From: an uncultured Pseudomonadota bacterium
GTDB lineage: Bacteria > Myxococcota_A > UBA796 > UBA9615
Direction of reading: 5' to 3'
NCBI GenBank assembly: GCA_937891735.1
Contig: CALAGR010000066.1
Coordinates: 1-36,874 of the forward strand
DNA: 36,874 bases
Part shown: piece after piece, positions 1 to 7,647 of the stretch
Layout: each line of letters starts with the position of its first letter
Position numbering within the stretch: position 1 is the stretch's first letter
Position numbers and translations under genes: made by a program
The notes under the pieces: model-generated
The model's input: only the letters and a program-made list of their open reading frames with translations
Database searches by the model: none
What the model was told of the DNA's origin: nothing

Positions 1-572
1 AGGGCCCGCCGAACCGGGGCCGAGTCGCTGTGCCCCGCCGCCTGCAACCCGACCCGGTTCACGCCCACGATGCGCGCGCGGTCCCCCGCCACGGTCGTCC
101 ACGGAGGCACGTCGCCGGACACGAGGGCGCCCGCCGCGACCATGGCCCCCGTCCCGATGCTCACGAACTGGTGCACCGCGCACCGCGCCCCCAGCACCGC
201 GCGGGCTCCGATGGTGACGTGGCCGCCCACCTGCGCCCCGTTGGCGAGCACCACGTCGTCGCCCACCGCGCAGTCGTGGCCGATGTGCGCGTAGGCCATC
301 ACCAGCACCCGGTCCCCCAGGGATGTGGTGCCGGACCCCGCGGGGCTGCCGCGGTGCACCGTCGCGCACTCCCGGATCACGCAGTCGGTGCCCACCACGA
401 GGGACCCGGGGCCCTGGCGACGGTGCTGGGCGGGGCCCCCGAGCATCGCCCCCGGGAAGACCGCGAGGCCGGCCCCCGCGCGGATCGGGCCCTGCAGCAC
501 GGACCCGCGATGCAGCGTGCTCGGCTCCGTGAGGCGCACGTCCCCCGAGAGCGTCGCGGAGCCGTCAGCCAC
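1..572 (-). CDS. lpxA: UDP-N-acetylglucosamine acyltransferase LpxA (3' end outside window)
   Basis: First step of lipid A synthesis: transfers a hydroxyacyl chain from ACP to UDP-GlcNAc in the cytoplasm. The frame reads open from a GTG at 572 to the window edge, giving 190 residues. It shows left-handed beta-helix hexapeptides, then AYAHIGHDC, LANGAQVGGHV, AVHQF, DVPPW and GVNRVGL, the family signature. H99 and H134 align with E. coli His125 (catalytic base) and His160, a constant offset of 26, so the N-terminus is about 26 residues shorter than usual. An in-frame TGA (fabZ stop, 582-584) lies only three codons upstream, so no longer start exists. A147 aligns with the chain-length ruler residue Gly173. 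It is the last visible gene of the lol-bam-lpx operon, 9 bases after fabZ, without a clear ribosome site. Identity is secure; acyl-chain preference is not predictable. Confidence 0.93.
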   Translation of the reverse strand, partial: MADGSATLSGDVRLTEPSTLHRGSVLQGPIRAGAGLAVFPGAMLGGPAQHRRQGPGSLVVGTDCVIRECATVHRGSPAGSGTTSLGDRVLVMAYAHIGHDCAVGDDVVLANGAQVGGHVTIGARAVLGARCAVHQFVSIGTGAMVAAGALVSGDVPPWTTVAGDRARIVGVNRVGLQAAGHSDSAPVRRA

Positions 573-581
573 GACCTGGAC

Positions 582-1052
582 TCAGCCTCGGGCGTCGGGG
601 CCGACGAAGGTGGCGAGGATCTCGGCCTCCGCGGCGCGTTCGTCGCCGACCCGGGCCTGCCCCTTCACCTTCCAGATGTCGCCGCGGATCCTGGTGACCA
701 CGACATCGAGCGACAGCACGTCCCCGGGCACCACCATGCGGCGAAAGCGCACCTTGTCCAGGCCCATCAGCAGCACGCCGCCTCCCGCCTGCACCAGCTC
801 GGTACGGCTCAGCATGGCCAGCAAGGCCGCGGCCTGCGCCAGCGCCTCGATCTGCAGCACCCCGGGCATCACCGGGTTGCCCGGGAAGTGGCCGGCGAAG
901 TAGGGCTCGTTGAAGGTCACGTTCTTGGTGGCGTGAATGCGCTGGTCCGCCTCGAAGGACTCCACCCGATCCACGAGCAGGAACGGGTAGCGGTGAGGCA
1001 GCAGGTCCAGCACCTGTCGGGGGTCGCACACGGGTGCTCCGTCACTGCTCAT
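582..1052 (-). CDS. fabZ: 3-hydroxyacyl-ACP dehydratase FabZ
   Basis: Dehydrates 3-hydroxyacyl-ACP in fatty acid elongation and shares its substrate pool with LpxA and LpxD. Motifs are LPHRYPFLLVDRV near the N-terminus, GHFPGNPVMPG carrying the catalytic His, and QIEALAQ carrying the catalytic Glu, 14 residues later as in E. coli FabZ (His54/Glu68). Two in-frame ATGs compete, at 1058 and 1052. A GGAGG abuts the first ATG but lies 6 bases before the second, so 1052 is the better start, giving 156 residues. The gene overlaps the lpxD end by 11 bases, which suggests translational coupling. The lpxD-fabZ-lpxA order is the widespread one. Confidence 0.95.
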   Translation of the reverse strand: MSSDGAPVCDPRQVLDLLPHRYPFLLVDRVESFEADQRIHATKNVTFNEPYFAGHFPGNPVMPGVLQIEALAQAAALLAMLSRTELVQAGGGVLLMGLDKVRFRRMVVPGDVLSLDVVVTRIRGDIWKVKGQARVGDERAAEAEILATFVGPDARG

Positions 1053-2013
1053 CTGCATCCTCCGTCTCGGTCTGCCGCTGCCCGCGGGCCAGCCGGGCCA
1101 GCGCAGCCTGTTCGCTGAGCCACTCCATGCGGGGGCGGGCGGGGATCCCCCCGAACACGGCTCCCGGAGGCACGTCGTGGAACGCCACGCTCCGAGCCAT
1201 GAGGACCGCCCCGTCGCCGATCACCTTGTGGTCGATGACTCCGGTCTGCCCCGCGAGCACCGCCCCTGCGCCGACGACCGCCGATCCGGCGATGCCCGTC
1301 TGACCGCAGAGCACCGCGCCCTCCAGAACGCGCGCATTGTGTCCGACCTGTACGAGGTTGTCGATACGGGCGTGGGCCCCGATCCAGGTCGCCGACAGCG
1401 TGCCCGCGTCCACCGCGCACAGGGCCCCGATGTGGGCGCCGTCGTCGATGATCACCCCGCCCGGGTGCGGGATCGGATCCCGGATCCCGTCGGGACCGGG
1501 GGGCAGGTAGCCGAAGCCCCGCTCGCCGATCACGGTGTTCGCGCCGATCCACACCCCCGCGCCGATCCTGGTGCCCGGCAGGAGCCGGACGCCGGGGCCG
1601 ATCCAGGACCCCGGGCCGATCACCACGTCCGAAGCGATGTAGGCGAGGGCGGCGACGCAGGCGCTGGGGTCGATCAAGGCGCCGTCATCGACCACCGCGC
1701 TGGGGTGCACCCCGGCCGAGGGCGCCGACTGGGGGCGCAGCAGCTCGATCAGCGTGACCAGCGCCCGTTGGGGCGCAGACACGACGATCCGGCACACCGG
1801 CGCCCCCTCCGGAAGATCCCCGGCGGCGCACACCAGCACTCCCGCGCGGCAGGACCGCAGCTGACGTCGGATCCGGGGCGAGGCGTCCGCGAAGAGCACC
1901 GCGACCTCGCCCGGCCCCGCGTCGAGCAGGGTCGCGACCCCCGTCAGCGGACCCGGCGGCGGGCCATGCAGCTCGCCGCGCAGCAGCCGCGCGAGCTCGG
2001 CCGCGGACGGCAC
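1042..2013 (-). CDS. lpxD: UDP-3-O-acylglucosamine N-acyltransferase LpxD
   Basis: Third step of lipid A synthesis: N-acylates UDP-3-O-acyl-glucosamine. The 323-residue length is close to that of other LpxD proteins. Residues 1-100 form the N-terminal uridine-binding lobe. A left-handed beta-helix of repeated IGxG/IGAx hexapeptides follows (about 105-280), with GERGFGY at 164-170 and NLVQVGHN at 219-226, where H225 is the expected catalytic His. The C-terminal acidic helix overlaps fabZ. The start is GTG at 2013, 10 bases after the skp stop. No convincing Shine-Dalgarno is seen, so coupling to skp is likely. It sits with LpxA, BamA and Skp in one envelope operon. Confidence 0.95.
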   Translation of the reverse strand: MPSAAELARLLRGELHGPPPGPLTGVATLLDAGPGEVAVLFADASPRIRRQLRSCRAGVLVCAAGDLPEGAPVCRIVVSAPQRALVTLIELLRPQSAPSAGVHPSAVVDDGALIDPSACVAALAYIASDVVIGPGSWIGPGVRLLPGTRIGAGVWIGANTVIGERGFGYLPPGPDGIRDPIPHPGGVIIDDGAHIGALCAVDAGTLSATWIGAHARIDNLVQVGHNARVLEGAVLCGQTGIAGSAVVGAGAVLAGQTGVIDHKVIGDGAVLMARSVAFHDVPPGAVFGGIPARPRMEWLSEQAALARLARGQRQTETEDADEQ

Positions 2014-2023
2014 GGGCGGCGGT

Positions 2024-2533
2024 CTACTGCTTGGCGTTGAAGCGCGCGATGACCTGACTCGTCAGGTCGAAGGCGTCGTCCACGTACACCACGGACTGGG
2101 CCTCGACCACGAAGTTGAAGCCCTGCTCCTTTGCGATCTTCTGGGCCACGTTCAGCATCTTCTCCAGGATGTCGGCCGTGAGCTCCTGCTCCATCAGCTG
2201 CATCTCCTGGTTGGCGGACATCATGTCCTGCTGGAAGGTCACGGCCTTCTTGTTGAACTCGGCCTCCTTGCCGCGCAGGGCGGACTCGGAGAGCAGGTCC
2301 TTCTGGGCCTCCAGGCTCTCCTGCATCTGCTCGAGCTCGGCCTTGCGGGCCTCCAGTCCGAGGCGCTTCTCCTCGAAGCGCGTCTCCAGGACCTTGCGGG
2401 CGGACTTGCCCTCCTCGACATCGTTGAGGGCCTTCTGGAAATCGACGACGCCGAACTTCATCGCCTGCGCCGAAGCGGAGGCGGGCAAGGCGAGCAGGGT
2501 CAGGAGCATCAGGGGCAGCATGAGTCGGCGCAT
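2024..2533 (-). CDS. skp: OmpH/Skp-family periplasmic chaperone
   Basis: Holds unfolded outer-membrane proteins in the periplasm on the way to BamA. The ATG at 2533 has GGAGA 8 bases upstream, giving 169 residues, close to E. coli Skp (161). Residues 1-22 form a signal peptide (MRRLMLPLMLL core, cleavage after ASA). The mature protein starts KFGVVDFQKALN, typical of OmpH, then runs into a long charged coiled coil rich in E, K and Q (about 45-135), ending with a short beta-strand segment near VVEAQSVVYVDD. It follows bamA by 82 bases, the largest gap in this operon, and precedes lpxD. The same frame stays open upstream of 2533, but the signal peptide and ribosome site fix the start. Confidence 0.92.
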   Translation of the reverse strand: MRRLMLPLMLLTLLALPASASAQAMKFGVVDFQKALNDVEEGKSARKVLETRFEEKRLGLEARKAELEQMQESLEAQKDLLSESALRGKEAEFNKKAVTFQQDMMSANQEMQLMEQELTADILEKMLNVAQKIAKEQGFNFVVEAQSVVYVDDAFDLTSQVIARFNAKQ

Positions 2534-2615
2534 CGTGTGTGTCTCCGTGGGGCGAGTTGCCCTCTCAGGGCCAGACCGGATCTGGCGGCAGGGACGGTCC
2601 AGGTCGGACCGGGTC

Positions 2616-5003
2616 TTAGAAGAAGGAACCGATCGTGAACTCGAACACCTGGCCCTTTTCGCCGGGCTTTCGGTTGATGGGGAAGCCCCACTCGAACCGC
2701 AGCGGCCCCATCGGCGAACGCCATCGGATCCCGAACCCGGCCGACAGCCGGATGCTCTCCGGCTGGAACGGCTCATTGCCGTACAGGCCGCCGAAGGCGT
2801 TGCCGGCGTCGATGAACACCACGCCGCGCACCTGGGCGGGGGGGATGACCGGGAACTCGATCTCGAGGTTGTTGACGAGGCTCATCGTGCCGCCGATGGG
2901 GATCGAGCGGGACGCGTGCACCGGGTCGGCGTTGACGAGGTAGCGCACCTGCGGACCCAGCGACAGCGGCTGGAACCCGCGGATGGAGTTGATGCCGCCG
3001 GACCGGTAGCGCTCGGTGAACGGGATCAGCGTGCCGTCCAGGCTCTTGATCCAGCCCAAGGACAGGTTCCAGCGCAGCACCACCTCGGGCGTGCCCAGGG
3101 GGTAGAAGAAGCGCCAGTTGCCCTGGATCCGCAAGAACCGGAAGTCGCCGCCCAGCATGTTGACGAGCCTGGCGTCCTCGCCCGTGCCCGCCACGAAGCC
3201 GCCCGCCAGCTCCGCCGACGCGGTGGCGTAGAAGCCCTTGGTGGCGGTGATGCGGTTGTCCCGCCGGTCCCAGATGAACGACGCGGTCAGCGAGCTCTTC
3301 GTGCCCGACCGGTACAGCTGGCCGCCGTACTGGCGCTTCTGGGACTCCCGCAGGGACGTCAGGCCGACCGTCTCCAGGCTGTACTTCAGCGAGAACGTCG
3401 CGTCGGCGTTCTTGTCGAGGTAGCGGCCGAAGGCCACGTTGAGTCCGCGGCTGTACTCGGACAGCTGGAAGGTGCGGTTGACCGAGAAGATCGACAGCGA
3501 CGACGTCCAGCGACTGTCCAGGAAGTACGGATCAAACAGGGAGAAGCTGATCTGCTGCTGGCTGTTCTCGCCGTTGAAGAAGCCCCGCTGCGCCAGGTTC
3601 CGACCCAGGGACAGGTTCGCGCTCAGGCTCATCGTGTAGCCGAGGCCCAAGAAGTTCGCCCGCGCGATGTTCGCGGTGAACACGAAGGACTCGACGGAGC
3701 TGAAGCCAGCGCCCAGCGAGAAGGTGCCCGTGGGCTTCTCGGTCACGTCGATGGCGAGGTCGAGGGTCTCGGGCTCGCTGCCTCGGGGGGTCGTGATCTT
3801 GACCTCCTCGAAGTACCCCAGCCGCTCCAGACGGCGCCGCGTGCGCTCGATCTCGTTGCCCCGGAACAGATCGCCCTCGGTCAATGAGACCTCGCGCCGG
3901 ATCACCTTGTCCCAGGTCGCGAGGTTGCCGGTGATCACCACGTCTTCGAGGTGGATCTTGTTGCCCTTGCTGATGTCGAACACCAGGTCGATGACCTTGC
4001 GCTCGCGATCCTGGCGGGGCAGCGGGATCACGTTGGCGAACGCGAAGCCCTCGGAGCTGTACTTGTCCACGAGGTGCTGCACGTCCTCGGCGACCTGGAC
4101 GCGGTTGTAGACCTCGCCCGACTCCGTCTTGATCGCCTTGGTCAGCTCTTCCTTGTCGAAGATCAGGTCGCCGTCGATGTCCACGGTGCCCACGCGGTAC
4201 TGCTCGCCCTCGACGACGTGGATGGTGACGTAGACCCACCGCTTGTCGGGGCTGAGGAAGACCTCGGGCTTGCTGACCTGCGCATCTACGTAGCCGAACG
4301 CGGAGTACAGGTACGCGATGATCTCGGTGTCCGTGTCCAGCGTCTCGCGCCGGTAGGTGCCCCCCTTGCCGATGCCCGGCAGGATCCCCGCGGCCTTCGT
4401 CTGCAGCCGCGCCTTGATGTAGCTGGCCTTGACGTTCTCCGTGCCGACGATGTTGATCTCCTTGACCAGGACCTTCTTGTTCTCGGCGATCGAGAACTTG
4501 ACCGTCACCTCGTTGTTCGCCTCGGACGTGATGTCGGTGACGACCTCGGCGAGGAAGAAGCCCTTCTCCAGGTACAGGTCCTCGATCTTGGTCGCCGTGG
4601 CCCGGACCTTGGCCTGGGACAGGATCGTGAAGGGCCGCAGGCTCATCACCTCCTTGATGTCCTCGGTGGTGACCTTCTTGTTGCCCTCGATGACCACGTC
4701 GCGGATCGCCGGCTTCTCCTTGACCACGATGATCACGGCGAGGCCTTCGTCGGTGTCCTCCACCTCGACCCGGATGTCCTCAAAGTAGTTGAGGCGGTAC
4801 GTGTCGCGGATCGCGTCGGCCACCGCGTCCTGCCGAAGCAGGTCCCCGGGGCGCATGCGCACGATCTCGGTGACCGCTTCGGTCTCGACCTTCTCGTTGC
4901 CGGACACCTGGATCGTGGCGATCCGGTCCCCCCACGACCACGCCAGGGCCGTCGATGGGAGCGCCAGGGAGGCGAGCAGCACCGTGAGCAGGAGCCTCCT
5001 CAC
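2616..5003 (-). CDS. bamA: Outer membrane protein assembly factor BamA
   Basis: Core of the outer-membrane beta-barrel insertase. The 795 residues open with a signal peptide ([15 protein letters not shown], cleavage near TALA). About five POTRA repeats follow (roughly 25-425), visible as recurring segments such as IQVSGNEKV, VVIEGNKKV, INIVGTENV and VVITGNLAT. The Omp85 barrel starts near TFSLGAGFSS. The loop-6 motif SIRGF (IRGF at 674-677) and the C-terminal aromatic ending FTIGSFF, the barrel signal, are present. The start is GTG at 5003, overlapping the lolD stop in the string GTGA, so translation is very likely coupled. The family is certain; being next to Skp and Lol genes fits its role. 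Confidence 0.97.
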   Translation of the reverse strand: MRRLLLTVLLASLALPSTALAWSWGDRIATIQVSGNEKVETEAVTEIVRMRPGDLLRQDAVADAIRDTYRLNYFEDIRVEVEDTDEGLAVIIVVKEKPAIRDVVIEGNKKVTTEDIKEVMSLRPFTILSQAKVRATATKIEDLYLEKGFFLAEVVTDITSEANNEVTVKFSIAENKKVLVKEINIVGTENVKASYIKARLQTKAAGILPGIGKGGTYRRETLDTDTEIIAYLYSAFGYVDAQVSKPEVFLSPDKRWVYVTIHVVEGEQYRVGTVDIDGDLIFDKEELTKAIKTESGEVYNRVQVAEDVQHLVDKYSSEGFAFANVIPLPRQDRERKVIDLVFDISKGNKIHLEDVVITGNLATWDKVIRREVSLTEGDLFRGNEIERTRRRLERLGYFEEVKITTPRGSEPETLDLAIDVTEKPTGTFSLGAGFSSVESFVFTANIARANFLGLGYTMSLSANLSLGRNLAQRGFFNGENSQQQISFSLFDPYFLDSRWTSSLSIFSVNRTFQLSEYSRGLNVAFGRYLDKNADATFSLKYSLETVGLTSLRESQKRQYGGQLYRSGTKSSLTASFIWDRRDNRITATKGFYATASAELAGGFVAGTGEDARLVNMLGGDFRFLRIQGNWRFFYPLGTPEVVLRWNLSLGWIKSLDGTLIPFTERYRSGGINSIRGFQPLSLGPQVRYLVNADPVHASRSIPIGGTMSLVNNLEIEFPVIPPAQVRGVVFIDAGNAFGGLYGNEPFQPESIRLSAGFGIRWRSPMGPLRFEWGFPINRKPGEKGQVFEFTIGSFF

Positions 5004-5710
5004 GCGGACGCCCCGTCCCCGCGCTCGACCACGTCGAGGCGTCCGTTCGCCAGATTCAGGGTGCGCGGAAGCATGCCCGCGAGGGCCATGTTGTGGGTGG
5101 CGACGACCAGCGTCGTGCCTGTCTCGCGGTTCAGGTCGATCAGGAGCTCGTGAATGGCGTTTCCGGTGCGGGGATCGAGGTTTCCGGTGGGCTCGTCGGC
5201 GAGGACGAGGGATGGTCGCAGAGCCAATGCGCGAGCCAGGGCGACGCGCTGCTGTTCTCCCCCTGACAGCTCTCCAGGAGCGTGCTGCATCCGTTCGCCC
5301 AGCCCAACCCGCTCCAGCAGCTCCGTCGCTCCGATCCGGGCCTGCCGCATCGTGGCCCCGGAGATCAGGCTCGGCATCATGACGTTCTCGAGCGCGCTGA
5401 ACTCAGGCAACAGGTGATGAAACTGGAAAACGAAGCCCACATGCCGGTTGCGGAAACGCTCTATCACATCCTCGTGCTGCGAGCGAAGGTCCTGCCCCTG
5501 ATAGAGAACCGAGCCGGACGAGGGCTCGTCGAGCAGTCCGAGGATCTGCAGCAGCGTGGACTTGCCCGATCCGGACTTGCCGACCACCGCCACGATGTCC
5601 CCGCTGTCGATCTGCAGGTCCACGCCCCCCAGCACGGGGATCTCCCGACCGCCCAGCCAGTAGGACTTGTGCACACCCTGCAGCGTGATGCTCATGCCGC
5701 CATCAGCCAT
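5000..5710 (-). CDS. lolD: Lipoprotein-releasing ABC transporter ATP-binding protein LolD
   Basis: ATPase of the Lol transporter that extracts lipoproteins from the inner membrane for delivery to LolA. Walker [10 protein letters not shown] at 44-52, Q-loop in [17 protein letters not shown], signature [15 protein letters not shown], Walker [13 protein letters not shown] and the switch His in VVATHN are all present. Two starts are possible. ATG 5710 ([11 protein letters not shown]) has GGAGG 9 bases upstream and overlaps the lolC end by 8 bases; ATG 5695 ([11 protein letters not shown]) is closer to the usual family start but has only GGCGGC. I prefer 5710, giving 236 residues. The lolC-lolD pairing separates it from the related MacB and FtsE ATPases. 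Confidence 0.93.
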   Translation of the reverse strand: MADGGMSITLQGVHKSYWLGGREIPVLGGVDLQIDSGDIVAVVGKSGSGKSTLLQILGLLDEPSSGSVLYQGQDLRSQHEDVIERFRNRHVGFVFQFHHLLPEFSALENVMMPSLISGATMRQARIGATELLERVGLGERMQHAPGELSGGEQQRVALARALALRPSLVLADEPTGNLDPRTGNAIHELLIDLNRETGTTLVVATHNMALAGMLPRTLNLANGRLDVVERGDGASA

Positions 5711-7553
5711 CCCGCAGACCCTCCACGGGATCCAGGTTCGCGGCCATGGAGCTCGGGTACAGCGTCGCCAGGAACGCGATGGCGACGGCCACTCCGGCCA
5801 CCACCGCGACCGACGCGCCTGACACGTGCACCGGCAGCTCGTCCACGTAGTACACGTCGGTGGACAGCGGGAAGCCGTAGGTGGCCAGCGCCCAGCAGGT
5901 GGCCAGCCCCAGGGACAGCCCGAGCACCGTGCCGATGAACCCGACGATGAGCCCATCGATCATGAACAGCTTCAGGATCGCGACCCGCCCTGCGCCCATG
6001 GCCTTCAGGATGGCGATCTCGCGCGCCTTCTCGATGACGAGCATCGACAGGGTGCTGATGATGTTCAGGCAGGCCACCGCCACGATGAACGTCAGGATAA
6101 CGGCCATCGCCGTGCGCTCGAGCTTGAGGGCATTGAACAGGTCCTCGTTCATCTTCTGCCAGTCCTGGGTCCAGATCGGGTAGCGCAGACGGGCTCCGAT
6201 CACGCCGGCGATGCGCGGCGCGTCGTAGATCTCGTTCACCTTCACCTCGAGCCCCGTGACGGCCCCCTCGGAGCGCAGGAACCGATCCACCGTGGCCAGG
6301 GACGCGTACGCGAACTTCGTGTCGTACTCGTACATGCCGGAGTGGAAGATCCCGACCACCATGAACTCCTCCACCCGGGCCCGCATGCCCATGGGGCCCG
6401 GCTCCCCCTGGGGGCTGATGCCCCGCACGACGTCGCCGACGGTGACCGTCAGGTTCGCGGCCATCTCCTGGCCCATGAGCAGCCCCGGCAAGGAGCGTGG
6501 CGGGTCGGCCGCGGCGCCCCCGGCGGTGAGGGCCACGGGCCAGTCGGGCGCGTCGAGCCGGTCGAGGATCGCGCGGGCCTCGGCGGGGTCCTTCACGCGG
6601 CCCCGGGGCCCGAGCACGATGTTGTCGAGCACGTCGGTGACGGTGCCCACCGTGGCTGCGTCGATGCCCTTGAAGATCGCTCCGGTCACCGACTTCGAGG
6701 AGCGCAGCATGAACTCGGTGTACAGGAAGGGCGTGGAGCCAGCGACGCCCTCGACGCCGTCCACGACCTCCTTGACCTGTCGCCAGTCCTCGATGGTGTT
6801 CCAGTAGGAGCGCACGATGACGTGGGAGTTGGAGCCCAGGATCTTGTCCTGCAGGTCCTTCTCGAACCCCGACATCACCGACAGCACCACCACCAGGGTC
6901 CACACGCCGACCGTGACCCCGGCGATCGTCAGGCCGGTCACCACCGACACCCCGGTCGCCTTGCGGCCCTGCATGTAGCGCAGCGCCACGAAGGTCTCGA
7001 ACCGCCCCCCGGGTGGGCCGCTGGTGCCGCCCTCCCGCACCCGGCGGGCCACGGGGCCGACGAGGTCGTTCTTGAGACGCAGGATGAGCCACCCCGCGAT
7101 CAAGAGCAGGCCCCAGATCGGAGACAGCGCGACCATCAGGACGCCCACGATCGCCCTGGTGGGCACCGCCACGAGGGGCATCTCATCCAGGCGGCTGCCG
7201 TCCAGACCGACAGCCCCGAGCAGCAGCCCCGACAGGGTCACCAGCAGCGACCAGGTGGTCTCGAGGGTCACCCAGATGGGGAACAGGAGCACCGCGAGGG
7301 CGTCGAACGGCAGCTTCGCCAGGGGCGAGTCGATGGACAGGGGCCGTCCCCGGGCGTTCTCCACGCTGTACAGCAACCCGTCGCCGCAGATCCGCATCAG
7401 CCCGCGGAGCAGGGCGAGCGGGACCCACAGGGGCGCCCCGACGACCACGAGGGCAGCCGCCAGGCGACGATTCTGAGGGGGTGGGGCGCTGTTCAGGTCC
7501 ATGAGCCGGGCAGAGGGATACGGAACACCGGGTGATCCGTCAATGTTCCCCAT
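5703..7553 (-). CDS. lolC: LolC/LolE-family lipoprotein transporter permease with long N-terminal membrane extension
   Basis: Permease of the lipoprotein-release complex. Residues from about 185 onward match the LolC/E family: FETFVALRYMQGRKATG, a first membrane helix followed by LSVMSGFEKDLQDKILG, a periplasmic domain, then three C-terminal FtsX-type helices with KAREIAILKAMGA and ending [10 protein letters not shown]. The protein is about 616 residues against roughly 400 in the family. The extra N-terminal part holds three hydrophobic stretches (LVVVGAPLWVPLALL, FDALAVLLFPIWV and AIVGVLMVALSPIWGLLLI) of unknown role. ATG 7553 has AAGGG 9 bases upstream; ATGs at 7574 and 7502 lack a ribosome site. 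Only one LolC/E gene is present, so it may work as a homodimer (LolF-like), or a partner lies elsewhere. Confidence 0.9.
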   Translation of the reverse strand: MGNIDGSPGVPYPSARLMDLNSAPPPQNRRLAAALVVVGAPLWVPLALLRGLMRICGDGLLYSVENARGRPLSIDSPLAKLPFDALAVLLFPIWVTLETTWSLLVTLSGLLLGAVGLDGSRLDEMPLVAVPTRAIVGVLMVALSPIWGLLLIAGWLILRLKNDLVGPVARRVREGGTSGPPGGRFETFVALRYMQGRKATGVSVVTGLTIAGVTVGVWTLVVVLSVMSGFEKDLQDKILGSNSHVIVRSYWNTIEDWRQVKEVVDGVEGVAGSTPFLYTEFMLRSSKSVTGAIFKGIDAATVGTVTDVLDNIVLGPRGRVKDPAEARAILDRLDAPDWPVALTAGGAAADPPRSLPGLLMGQEMAANLTVTVGDVVRGISPQGEPGPMGMRARVEEFMVVGIFHSGMYEYDTKFAYASLATVDRFLRSEGAVTGLEVKVNEIYDAPRIAGVIGARLRYPIWTQDWQKMNEDLFNALKLERTAMAVILTFIVAVACLNIISTLSMLVIEKAREIAILKAMGAGRVAILKLFMIDGLIVGFIGTVLGLSLGLATCWALATYGFPLSTDVYYVDELPVHVSGASVAVVAGVAVAIAFLATLYPSSMAANLDPVEGLRDG

Positions 7554-7647
7554 TGGGATCAGCCCTTGTTCCATCGAGGGCTCGGCGCGGTCCTACCCCA
7601 ACAGGAGCGCTGGTAGCATGCCGGCGCCCCAGTCCTGGAGACCTCGC
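7554..7647. promoter_or_regulatory. Divergent intergenic region, lolC operon / secreted orphan
   Basis: These 94 bases separate the first gene of the minus-strand envelope operon from a plus-strand secreted orphan, so promoters in both directions are expected here. The ribosome sites at its ends are clear: AAGGG for lolC and GGAG for the plus gene. I could not find a convincing -35/-10 pair in either direction. Confidence 0.3.

Noticed and set aside
2115..5153. Long plus-strand frames opposite skp and bamA
   Set aside because: Antisense shadows of well-supported genes; low-complexity composition and no family motif.
7554..7574. Upstream ATG at 7574 for LolC
   Set aside because: No ribosome site within range; ATG 7553 has AAGGG at 9 bases.
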